Source of the DNA: Acidobacteriota bacterium | GTDB lineage: Bacteria; Acidobacteriota; Vicinamibacteria; Vicinamibacterales; UBA2999 | NCBI GenBank assembly: GCA_030650395.1 | Contig: JAUSDY010000176.1 | Coordinates: 1-64,000, forward strand | Direction: 5' to 3' | Length of the DNA stretch: 64,000 nucleotides | The notes under the pieces: model-generated | Databases searched by the model: none | Told to the model about the DNA's origin: nothing | The model's input: only the letters and a program-made list of their open reading frames with translations | Shown here: positions 8,564 to 19,778 of the stretch, piece by piece | Numbering within the stretch: the stretch's first letter is position 1 | How the letters are laid out: every line of letters begins with the position of its first letter | Position numbers and translations under genes: made by a program

Positions 8564-9369
8564 TGCAGCGACGCGGCCTTGAGCGCTTGGGCTTTGCCGC
8601 GCCGCACCGCGATCAGCTCGGCGGCGATGCTGACCGCAATTTCCTGCGGGGTCACGGCGCCGATATCCAGGCCGATGGGCGCATGGATGCGCTCGAGCTG
8701 TTCCGGCGCGATCTGGCCCTCGGCCACGACCGCGTCGTACAGCCGCGCGACCTTGGCGCGGCTGCCGATCAAGCCGATGTAGCGCAGATCCCGCGGTGCG
8801 ATCTCACGCAGCACGTCGAGATCGTTTCGGTGGCCGCGCGTCACGATCACCGCGTAGGCCGTGGCGGGAATGGTGGTGCGCGCCAGCCATCCCGGAATGT
8901 CATCCACGACGATCGACGCGGCCTTCGGGAAGCGCTCGGCGTTGGCGAACGCGGCGCGATCGTCGATCACGTGCACGCCGAACCCGGCCTCGTGAATCAG
9001 ACGACCGAGGTAGAACCCCACGTGACCGGCGCCGAAGATGTAGACCGACGGCGAGGCTTCGATTGGCTCGATGAAGACTTCCATCTGCCCGCCGCACACC
9101 AGGCCCGTCTCTTCCGCGAAGTCGTCGTTCAGGTCGTATTTCACCGTGCGCGCCTTGCGGGTCGCCAGCACCTGCTTCGCCACGCCGATCGCGTCGTGTT
9201 CGTAGCAGCCGCCGCCGACGGTGCCGACGATGTGGCCGTCGCCGAACACGAGCATCTTCGCGCCGACGCGTTGCGGCGTAGAGCCGTTGGACGAGACGAT
9301 TGTCACCAGGGCCGCCTCTTCGCCGCGCGACAGCGCCTCCCCGAGCGCGGCGAAGACCTCATGGTTCAT
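8533..9369 (-). CDS. XdhC/CoxI family protein
   Basis: A 278-aa XdhC/CoxI-type protein. The N-terminal XdhC_CoxI motif (SSNGSTPQRVGAKM, VGTVGGGCYE) is followed by a Rossmann-like XdhC_C domain with VYIFGAGHVG and the conserved IGLIGSRAK. XdhC proteins bind and sulfurate molybdenum cofactor for xanthine dehydrogenase-type hydroxylases. No such hydroxylase is in the window; the overlapping downstream amidohydrolase supports a purine-related role. A -10-like TAGAAT 7 bases before the ATG suggests a leaderless start. Confidence 0.88.
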   Translation of the reverse strand: MNHEVFAALGEALSRGEEAALVTIVSSNGSTPQRVGAKMLVFGDGHIVGTVGGGCYEHDAIGVAKQVLATRKARTVKYDLNDDFAEETGLVCGGQMEVFIEPIEASPSVYIFGAGHVGFYLGRLIHEAGFGVHVIDDRAAFANAERFPKAASIVVDDIPGWLARTTIPATAYAVIVTRGHRNDLDVLREIAPRDLRYIGLIGSRAKVARLYDAVVAEGQIAPEQLERIHAPIGLDIGAVTPQEIAVSIAAELIAVRRGKAQALKAASLQWMPTLKALR

Positions 9370-9376
9370 AAAGGTG

Positions 9377-9382
9377 ATTCTA
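9377..9382 (-). promoter_or_regulatory. -10-like element for XdhC gene
   Basis: Minus-strand TAGAAT lies 7 bases before the ATG at 9369, so transcription would begin at the start codon or one base before it. The corresponding -35 position falls in the repeat at 9386-9462. Confidence 0.35.
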
Positions 9383-9385
9383 CCT

Positions 9386-9462
9386 AGAGTTCAGAGTTCA
9401 GAGTTAAGAGTTAAGAGTTCAGAAGGGGGTTCTTAACTCTGCACTCTGAACTCTGCACTTCA
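9386..9462. repeat. inverted repeat made of AGAGTTC/AGAGTTA heptads
   Basis: About five direct heptads on the left (9386-9424) are followed by their imperfect reverse complement (9430-9462), giving a long imperfect hairpin. The right end contains the stop codon of the penicillin-binding protein gene (9460-9462), so the element is at that gene's 3' end and also fills the gap to the next gene. Confidence 0.75.
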
Positions 9463-11847
9463 GTTTTGTATTCGGTGAATTTCGCAGGCGGTGCGCGGCT
9501 CGGTGCCCGACAGGAACGCCTCGAGCGTCACCCGCGGGCAGATCGGAGTGGCGATCTGGCCGGTGTCGCGATCGACTTCGACAAAGCTGATGCCGGCGGG
9601 CGCTTCGAAGCCGACGTTGGGCCGCCCGGCCAGCGCCTTCATCATGAAGGTCGTCCAGATCGGCAGCGCCGCTTGCGCGCCGCTCAGCCCGAGCGGCTGG
9701 TTGTTGTCGAGCCCGACCCAGACCACCGTGAGCAGCTCCGGCGTGAAGCCGACAAACCACGCGTCGCGCAGGTCGTTGGTCGTGCCGGTCTTGCCGGCCG
9801 CGTCGGGCGTGAAACCGGCCCCGCGCGCCCCCGCGGCGGTGCCCTCGTTCATCACGCTGCGCATCATGTGCGTGACGAGAAACGCGGGGGCGGGCTTGGC
9901 GACGCTGGCGCCGGGCACGACCTTGGGTGTGACTGCGTCCTCGCCGCTGACGATGCTCGTGATGGTTCGCAGCTTTCGCGTGGTGCCGCTTCCCGGGAAC
10001 ACCGTGTACGCTTCGGCCAGCTCGAGCGGCGTCGCTTCCACGGTGCCGAGCGCCACCGAGGGATATGCCTGAACATCTTGCTGCCCGACTTTGGTTTTCT
10101 TCCACAGCGCGACGACGCGGTCGTATCCCGTTTGCTCGGCGACTTTGATGGTCGCGATGTTGCGGGACATTGCCAGCGCGCGGCGCAGCGTGATGCCGCC
10201 GTCGTACTCGTTGTCGTAATTGCCGGGCGACCACTCCTGGTTGTCGAACGTCCACGTGGTCGGCTCGTCAAACACGATCGACCCAGGCGTGAGGTCGATG
10301 CCCTCGTCAGCCGCCTTCTCGAAGGCGGCGAGATAGACGAAGGGCTTAAATGTGGAGCCGGTCTGCCGGCGCGCCGACACCGCGCGATTGAACTGCGACT
10401 GGTTGTACGAGCGCCCGCCGATCATCGACAGAATCTCGCCGGTGCGCGGATCGATCGCCACCAGTGCGGCTTGTGCGACTCGCTGCGGGCCGCGCTTGCG
10501 TCGCGCCAGCGCGGCGTCGACCCTGACCAGGCCGGCGACGAGCGCATCGTGCGCGTAGCGCTGCAGGTTGAGATCGAGCGTCGTATAGATGTCCAGCACC
10601 CCGGGCTTCGCCGCGACGCCGGGGAAATCGGTGTCGAGCACCCCGGCCAGGTAGTCGACGAAGTACGGCGCCTCGTTCTCGATCGCCCGCGCGACCACCG
10701 CCACCGGTTCCTTCGAGGCGCGTTCCGCCGCGTCGGGCGTGATGTACTCCGCGTCGGCCATGGCGCGCAGCACGACGTTGCGCCGTTGCTTGGCGCGCTC
10801 GGGGTTGTTGAACGGCGAGTGATTGAACGGCGATTGAATCACGCCGGCAATCAGCGCCGCTTCGCTCAGCGAGAGATTGCGGACGTCCTTGCTGTAGAAC
10901 ATCTTCGCCGCCTCGGGCACGCCGTGCAGCGCGAACGATCCGCGGTGGCCGAGATACACATCGTTGAGATACAGCTCCAGGATTTCGGCCTTGGTGGCCC
11001 TGGTCTCGAGGATCACGGCCATGATCTGTTCGCGGACCTTCCGCAGCGGCGATCGCTGGCGCGTCTGTTGCTCGACGGCCATTTCGCCGGTGAGGAAGAA
11101 GTTGCGCGCCAGCTGCTGCGTGATGGTGCTCGCGCCCGAGAGATACCCCCTGTTACCGAAGGTGTTGTCGATCAACGCCCCGACGATGCGAATCGGGTCG
11201 ATGCCGGGGTGGTAGTAGAACCGCCGGTCTTCGATGGCGAGCACCGCTTCCTGCATGCGCGGCGGGATGGCCTCGAGCGCGACCCGGCGGCGCTTCTCGC
11301 GCGTGCCGGTCATGAAGGCCGTGATCAGCGGCGCGTCGAGCGTGACCCGGTTGACCGGTTTGCCCGCCGACAGCAGTTTCGTGATCCGCTGCGGCACCGG
11401 TGGCGGCGGCTTGGCCGTTTTCCTGCGTATCACCGGCGGCTCCGGGAACATCACGGTCACCGCCTTGCCGGCGTGATCGCCGCTGCGCGAGATCAGGACC
11501 ACCGTGTGGCGATCGATCGCGAACTCACCGGGACGCTCGACCCGGGCGCGCTGCGCGTAGCCGACGTCATTCAGCCGGGCGATCAGCTCCGCCTGGTTGA
11601 TGCGCTGGTTCGCCTGCAGCGCGAGGGGACGCGCGAACACCCGCGGCACCGTGCGGTCGCGCTCGCCGTGCAGGCGGGCGTCGATGATGCGCCCGTACGA
11701 GACGTACAGATACGCAGCGGCGCCGAACAGGGCCACCGCCATCACGCCCAGGCCGATCAGAATCTGCCGCCGCCACGGCGCCAGCCATGCCGGCCACGAC
11801 AGCCGCGCCAGGCGCACGCGAAAGCCGCGCTTGCTCTTCTTCTTCAA
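9460..11847 (-). CDS. bifunctional penicillin-binding protein, PBP1b-like
   Basis: A class A peptidoglycan synthase of about 795 aa. Order: short cationic cytoplasmic tail, one transmembrane helix (about residues 27-51), a UB2H-like domain (RVFARPLALQANQR region) that marks PBP1b rather than PBP1a, a GT51 glycosyltransferase (EDRRFYYHPGIDP, GASTITQQLARNFF), then the transpeptidase with STFK, SRN and KTGT active-site motifs. It polymerises lipid II and crosslinks peptides in the periplasm. TTG 11847 overlaps the bshC stop (TTGA) and begins directly at the KKKSKRGF tail; an in-frame ATG at 11937 would overlap bshC by 94 bp. Confidence 0.92.
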   Translation of the reverse strand: MKKKSKRGFRVRLARLSWPAWLAPWRRQILIGLGVMAVALFGAAAYLYVSYGRIIDARLHGERDRTVPRVFARPLALQANQRINQAELIARLNDVGYAQRARVERPGEFAIDRHTVVLISRSGDHAGKAVTVMFPEPPVIRRKTAKPPPPVPQRITKLLSAGKPVNRVTLDAPLITAFMTGTREKRRRVALEAIPPRMQEAVLAIEDRRFYYHPGIDPIRIVGALIDNTFGNRGYLSGASTITQQLARNFFLTGEMAVEQQTRQRSPLRKVREQIMAVILETRATKAEILELYLNDVYLGHRGSFALHGVPEAAKMFYSKDVRNLSLSEAALIAGVIQSPFNHSPFNNPERAKQRRNVVLRAMADAEYITPDAAERASKEPVAVVARAIENEAPYFVDYLAGVLDTDFPGVAAKPGVLDIYTTLDLNLQRYAHDALVAGLVRVDAALARRKRGPQRVAQAALVAIDPRTGEILSMIGGRSYNQSQFNRAVSARRQTGSTFKPFVYLAAFEKAADEGIDLTPGSIVFDEPTTWTFDNQEWSPGNYDNEYDGGITLRRALAMSRNIATIKVAEQTGYDRVVALWKKTKVGQQDVQAYPSVALGTVEATPLELAEAYTVFPGSGTTRKLRTITSIVSGEDAVTPKVVPGASVAKPAPAFLVTHMMRSVMNEGTAAGARGAGFTPDAAGKTGTTNDLRDAWFVGFTPELLTVVWVGLDNNQPLGLSGAQAALPIWTTFMMKALAGRPNVGFEAPAGISFVEVDRDTGQIATPICPRVTLEAFLSGTEPRTACEIHRIQN

Positions 11848-13547
11848 ATCGTCAGGACCCAGTGGTGGCCCATCTCGAGCGGGAGCTCCTCGAGCAGCCG
11901 ATCCACCAGGGCCGGTCCGTAGCGGTTGAGGAACCACACGAAGCCGACTTCGCGTTCCTGCGGGTGGCCCTGGGGGAAGGTCAGGGCCTGCGCGCGCTGG
12001 AACTGGCGTCGCAGCGTATCGTCACGCCGCTTCGCCGCCTGAATGACCTTATTGTGCAGCGATTGCACTTCATGCTGCAGCTTGCCGAGCGTCGAATTGA
12101 CCGCGCCCTCGAGCGTCGGGTCGATCTGCGGCACCGCGGCGCCGACGTCGGCCATCCGCTCGGTGAGTACCGCGGCCAGCGCCGACAGCGACTGTTCGAC
12201 GGTCGGCGGCAACTGGCTTTCGAGTAACTGATTCAATGTCGCTTCGTCTTGCGCGCGAAGTGCGGTCAGCGGCAGCTCGTATTTGGTCAGGAACCGCAGC
12301 GTCGCCGAATCGACCAGCGTCGCGGTGGCGCGCTGATACATCAGCGGCATCGGGACGCCGAAGTGCGCGTAGACCTCTTTGAGCTGGCCGAGGTAGGCGA
12401 GCTCGTTGGGACCCGCCACGTAACAGATCGTCGGGAAAATCGTGTCTTGCACCAGCGGACGCAGCAACACGTTAGGGCTGAAGTGCTCCGGGTGCTTGGT
12501 GGCCTCGTCGATCAGATCGGGAAGGCTGATCGCGCGATCGCCGATGAACGCCTGGTTGCCGTCGACGCGGACCGGCGCGCGCTCGGCATTCAAGTGAAAG
12601 AGCGAGACGGTGCCGCCGGCCAGCGTGGCCTGTGCGTGATAGCCCTTGGCCACCAGTGCTTCGCCGGCCCGCGCCGCAATGCGCGCGGTGTTGCCCGGCT
12701 GGCTGACTTCCTTGACGAAGACGTCTCGCGCCAGCGGCTTGGCCGCGGGGTCCGATGAGTCGTACACGACCAGGCCGTGCGGGCCGAGCACCTCTTCCAT
12801 CCATTGGCCAAACGCCTGGGCCATGCCTGCGCCCGGACGGTACGCCTGGCGCAACTTGCTGATGATGTCGTCTCGGAATTCAGTTTCGGGAAGGACCGCA
12901 GCCAGCGCGTCGAGGGCGGCAGAGATTTCGTCGGTGAGCGTCAGCCGCGCGATCGGCAGATGGCCGGCGCCAGGCAGGTCGGCAAGCTTGATCGAACTCG
13001 GCGCCAGCTCGGCGTCGAGCACCGTACACCCGTTCACCTCAGGCCAATCGTGATCTTCGGCGTCAATCCAGAACACCGGTACCACCGCGACGCGGTGATC
13101 GCGCGACACTTGTGCGGCCAGCTTCATCGCCGTCAACGCCTTGAGCAGCGTGAACAGCGGTCCGCCAAACGCGCCCGCTTGTTGCCCGGTGATGACGACG
13201 CGCGTGGCGGCGTCGGCCAGCCTGGCGGCAGCGTCGCGCGCGGCACGTGGCGCGCCGCGCTGTTCCTGTTGCGCGGCAATCACGCGCGCGACCTCGGCGG
13301 GCCGGCGCACGTACGATTGCGAGCGCTTGATAATGTCGGCCCAGGCGGTGGGGAGCGCCGGGTTGCCCGCGAAGAACGGCGCGACCTGCTCGTACGCAAA
13401 CGCGTAGTCCGACGCCAAACGCCGAATCCAGGGGAATATGCGAATGTCAACCGCGAGCGAGGATGCGGTTGCAGACGTGACGTCGGGCGGCACCGCCACG
13501 TACTGTCTCAAACGGTCACTGAAGCTGTCAACCGTGCGTGGTAACAT
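11844..13547 (-). CDS. bshC: bacillithiol biosynthesis cysteine-adding enzyme BshC
   Basis: A 567-aa BshC, which adds cysteine to glucosaminyl-malate in bacillithiol synthesis. Diagnostic segments are VVITGQQAGAFGGPLFTLLK, VPVFWIDAEDHDWPEV, the C-terminal coiled-coil helix and GFVWFLNRYGP near the end. Length is slightly above the usual 540 aa. bshA and bshB are not in the window. It overlaps the downstream PBP start by 4 bp and is divergent from the pseudokinase gene with only 13 bp between starts, so the true start could be somewhat further in. Confidence 0.93.
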   Translation of the reverse strand: MLPRTVDSFSDRLRQYVAVPPDVTSATASSLAVDIRIFPWIRRLASDYAFAYEQVAPFFAGNPALPTAWADIIKRSQSYVRRPAEVARVIAAQQEQRGAPRAARDAAARLADAATRVVITGQQAGAFGGPLFTLLKALTAMKLAAQVSRDHRVAVVPVFWIDAEDHDWPEVNGCTVLDAELAPSSIKLADLPGAGHLPIARLTLTDEISAALDALAAVLPETEFRDDIISKLRQAYRPGAGMAQAFGQWMEEVLGPHGLVVYDSSDPAAKPLARDVFVKEVSQPGNTARIAARAGEALVAKGYHAQATLAGGTVSLFHLNAERAPVRVDGNQAFIGDRAISLPDLIDEATKHPEHFSPNVLLRPLVQDTIFPTICYVAGPNELAYLGQLKEVYAHFGVPMPLMYQRATATLVDSATLRFLTKYELPLTALRAQDEATLNQLLESQLPPTVEQSLSALAAVLTERMADVGAAVPQIDPTLEGAVNSTLGKLQHEVQSLHNKVIQAAKRRDDTLRRQFQRAQALTFPQGHPQEREVGFVWFLNRYGPALVDRLLEELPLEMGHHWVLTI

Positions 13548-13560
13548 TGTGGGTCGTTAG

Positions 13561-15264
13561 GTGAACGAGGAAGGCTCACTGTTCGACGTCCCCCCGGCGG
13601 CCATCGGCCGCTATCTTGTGCGGCAGCCGCTCGGCACCGGCACCACAGGATCTGTTTTTCAAGCACAAGACCCCGCGTCGCACGCGCTGGTCACGATCAA
13701 GCTGCTCAAAGTCGATCTGTCTCCGGACGAGGCGCACGGGGTCGCCGCGGCGCTCAGGCGTCTGGTCGACGAAACCCCCCGGCACGACGCGCTGGTGGAA
13801 CCGCTCGATGCAGGGTTAGATGAGATCGAGGCCTATTTCGTTACGGCCTTCGTCGAAGGCGACTCGCTGGAGTCGGCGCTGCGCGATTTCGGCCCGGCGG
13901 CGATCGAAGACCTGGTGCCCCGGTTACGGAGCCTGGCCGGCGCGCTCGACGCCGCTCACGGCGCCGGGCTCGTCCACGGCGCGCTTCATCCCAGGGATAT
14001 CCTGATTTCGCCCGACACGACGCACCTCACCGGCGTCGGCGTGGCGCCGATTCTCGCCAAGGCCGCGGTCGCGTTGCCGCTTCGCCGGCCGTATTCCGCG
14101 CCCGAGGTCGCCAAGGGGACGGGTGCCACCGCAGCCGCGGACCAGTTTTCGCTGGCCGCGATCGCATTCGAGTGGCTCTTCGGCCGCCGCATCACCGGTC
14201 CGGCCGAGCGTTTGGTTGAAGTGCGCGCCTTGCCCGGCGTCGATCGAGACGCGCTCTCGAACGCATTCACGATCGCGCTGGCGCCCGATCCGGAGACGCG
14301 CTTCGACTCATGCCACGCGTTTGCCGAAGCCGTCGCAGGCGCCCTCGACACCCACCACCTCGCCGACGTGCTGGACGACGCCGTGATGGCGGCGCCGCTC
14401 ATCGCCGATGACGATCCGGTCGCGTCTGCGCCGATCGAGCGTGCCGCGATTCCGATCGACATCGCCCCTGCGCCGGTGCGAGCGCAGCGCGATGAACCCG
14501 TGGCGTGGAATTCCGGCATGGCCACCCCCGGGAAGACGCCGGAACGCTTCGGCGGCGGCGTGCTCATCGCGACGGCGGTCGTTTGCCTGCTCGCCGGCTT
14601 CGCGGCGGGTTACATGGCAAAGCCGAGAGCGCTGCAGTCTCGGCCAACGCCGGACCAAGCGGTCGCTTCGGGAACGGAGGCAGCCGTCGCACCTGCACCG
14701 TTGGCACCTGCACCCGTGGCACCGGCACCCAAGGCACCAACCCCGGCACCCAAGGCACCCGAGGCACCTAAGGCACCGTCGAACGCGGGGCGCCTGTTAG
14801 TGCGTTCGAGCCCGAGCGGAGCGACAGTGCAAGTCGACGGCGTCACACGAGGGGTCACGCCGCTAGCGTTGAGGGATCTCGAACTGGGATCGAGGAGCGT
14901 CGTCGTTGCCCGCCGCGGCTATATCGCCGAAGACCAGCGCGTGGTGTTGACGAGCGCACGGCCGTCACGCTCGCTCGAAGTGCGCCTGACCGCGGAATCG
15001 GCCAAGCCCGCGCCGCTGCGGCCCCCCCCCGCATCGGCCTCGACCGGCACGCTCGCCGTGGAGTCGCGGCCGCCAGGCGCGTCGGTGACGATCAATGGCC
15101 GGCCGAGCGGCACCACGCCGCTGAGCCTCGACGCGCTCGCACCCGGCGAGTACCGCGTTGGCCTGGCGATGCAGGGTTACCAGCCTTTTTCGACCACCGT
15201 GCGCGTGGTCGCCGGCGCGCGCGCGCGCGCCGCCGCATCGTTGAGCGTACAGGAGAGGGAATGA
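13561..15264 (+). CDS. membrane-anchored pseudokinase with two PEGA domains
   Basis: A 567-aa protein (GTG start). Residues 15-270 have a Ser/Thr kinase fold: glycine loop [10 protein letters not shown] and the lysine in VTIKLLK are kept, but the catalytic loop reads HGALHPRD instead of HRDxKxxN and the DFG position reads TGVGVA, so catalysis is unlikely. A transmembrane helix follows (about 333-352), then a Pro/Ala linker coded by a GGCACC-type tandem repeat (about 14690-14778), then two PEGA domains ([16 protein letters not shown] and [16 protein letters not shown]) outside the membrane. PEGA domains are surface-layer-like modules; a sensing or scaffold role is inferred. Its stop overlaps carA by 4 bp, an odd partner. 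Confidence 0.85.
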   Translation: MNEEGSLFDVPPAAIGRYLVRQPLGTGTTGSVFQAQDPASHALVTIKLLKVDLSPDEAHGVAAALRRLVDETPRHDALVEPLDAGLDEIEAYFVTAFVEGDSLESALRDFGPAAIEDLVPRLRSLAGALDAAHGAGLVHGALHPRDILISPDTTHLTGVGVAPILAKAAVALPLRRPYSAPEVAKGTGATAAADQFSLAAIAFEWLFGRRITGPAERLVEVRALPGVDRDALSNAFTIALAPDPETRFDSCHAFAEAVAGALDTHHLADVLDDAVMAAPLIADDDPVASAPIERAAIPIDIAPAPVRAQRDEPVAWNSGMATPGKTPERFGGGVLIATAVVCLLAGFAAGYMAKPRALQSRPTPDQAVASGTEAAVAPAPLAPAPVAPAPKAPTPAPKAPEAPKAPSNAGRLLVRSSPSGATVQVDGVTRGVTPLALRDLELGSRSVVVARRGYIAEDQRVVLTSARPSRSLEVRLTAESAKPAPLRPPPASASTGTLAVESRPPGASVTINGRPSGTTPLSLDALAPGEYRVGLAMQGYQPFSTTVRVVAGARARAAASLSVQERE

Positions 15265-16394
15265 ACGCGATTCTGGCATTGGAAGACGGCACGTTCTTCA
15301 AGGGCGTGTCGGCTGGCGCCACGGGCGAGACCAGCGGCGAAGTGGTGTTCAACACCAGCATGACGGGTTACCAGGAGGTCCTGACCGATCCGTCGTACGC
15401 GGGCCAGATCGTCACGATGACCGCGCCGCAGATCGGCAATTACGGCGTGGCCGGCGGCGACGCCGAGTCGGGGAAGCCGCAGGTCGCCGGCTTCGTGATG
15501 CGCGATCCCTCGCCGATCTCGAGCAACTGGCGTGCCCAGGGCACGCTGCGCGATTACCTCACGCGCCACAGCATCGTCGCCATCGGCGACGTCGATACCC
15601 GCGCGCTCACGAAGAAGCTGCGCTCAGGCGGCGTCATGCGCGGGGTCATCGCCACCGGCTCGGTCAATCCGCAGGAGCTTGTTGAACGCGCCCGCCGCAT
15701 CACTCACATGGAAGGCACCGACCTGGTGAAAGACGTCACCTGTGCCGAGGCGTACGACTTCGAGACCTCGCTCGCCGATGCGGTGAGCGACGCGAGCTTT
15801 GGCGTCACGCCGTTGCGACGGGCTAAGCGCCCGCTGAAAGTGGCCGCGTACGATTTCGGGATCAAGCTGAACATCCTGAGGCGCCTTGCCGCGCACGGCT
15901 GCCAGGTGCGCGTGTTTCCCGCGTCGACGCCAGCGTCAGAAGTGATCGCCTGGGAGCCGGATGGAATCTTTCTGAGTAACGGGCCCGGCGATCCGGCCGC
16001 CGTCACGTATGCCGTCGACGCCGTGAAAGAGCTGGCGAAGGGTGACGTCCCGATGTTCGGCATCTGCCTCGGTCATCAGCTGATGGGCCTCGCGCTCGGC
16101 GCGAAGACCTACAAGCTGAAGTTCGGCCATCGCGGCGGCAATCATCCCGTCAAGCAGCTCGATTCGGGCGCCATCGAGATCACCTCGCAGAACCATGGCT
16201 TCTGCGTGGATCCCGATTCGCTGCCGGCCAATACCCGCGTGACGCATTTGAACTTGTACGACGGCACCATCGAAGGACTGCGCCACACCGACAAGCCGAT
16301 GTTCTCGGTGCAGTACCATCCCGAGGCCTCGCCGGGCCCTCACGACGCCGATTACCTCTTCGAGGAGTTCCTGACTGAAATGGAAAAGAAGTAG
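15261..16394 (+). CDS. carA: carbamoyl-phosphate synthase small subunit
   Basis: A 377-aa glutaminase subunit of carbamoyl-phosphate synthase, feeding ammonia to CarB for arginine and pyrimidine synthesis. The N-terminal CPSase_sm_chain domain ([29 protein letters not shown]) is followed by a class I glutamine amidotransferase with the nucleophile in [14 protein letters not shown] and the His/Glu pair in [12 protein letters not shown] strong AGGAGAGGGA ribosome-binding site precedes ATG 15261, which overlaps the upstream stop. carB follows with no spacing. Confidence 0.97.
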   Translation: MNAILALEDGTFFKGVSAGATGETSGEVVFNTSMTGYQEVLTDPSYAGQIVTMTAPQIGNYGVAGGDAESGKPQVAGFVMRDPSPISSNWRAQGTLRDYLTRHSIVAIGDVDTRALTKKLRSGGVMRGVIATGSVNPQELVERARRITHMEGTDLVKDVTCAEAYDFETSLADAVSDASFGVTPLRRAKRPLKVAAYDFGIKLNILRRLAAHGCQVRVFPASTPASEVIAWEPDGIFLSNGPGDPAAVTYAVDAVKELAKGDVPMFGICLGHQLMGLALGAKTYKLKFGHRGGNHPVKQLDSGAIEITSQNHGFCVDPDSLPANTRVTHLNLYDGTIEGLRHTDKPMFSVQYHPEASPGPHDADYLFEEFLTEMEKK

Positions 16395-19667
<3,273 letters not shown>

Positions 19668-19691
19668 TTTTCGCCACATCGTCTTCGTCCT

Positions 19692-19714
19692 GACGTCGCA
19701 ATTACTGCGACGTC
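19692..19714. terminator. hairpin downstream of carB
   Basis: A 9-bp perfect stem (GACGTCGCA and its complement) closes a 5-nt ATTAC loop, 24 bp after the carB stop. There is no poly-T tail, so it may be a 3' stability hairpin or a Rho-assisted terminator. Confidence 0.5.
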
Positions 19715-19778
19715 GAGCGATCAGATCGGCGATTTTCCTCGCGAACCCGCATGCCCCGGTCTTTGCAGCCGGAGCGGC

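Noticed and set aside
9466-11922. 818-codon open frame on the plus strand antisense to the PBP gene
   Set aside because: It has no recognisable domain and is a high-GC antisense shadow of a clear PBP with all catalytic motifs.
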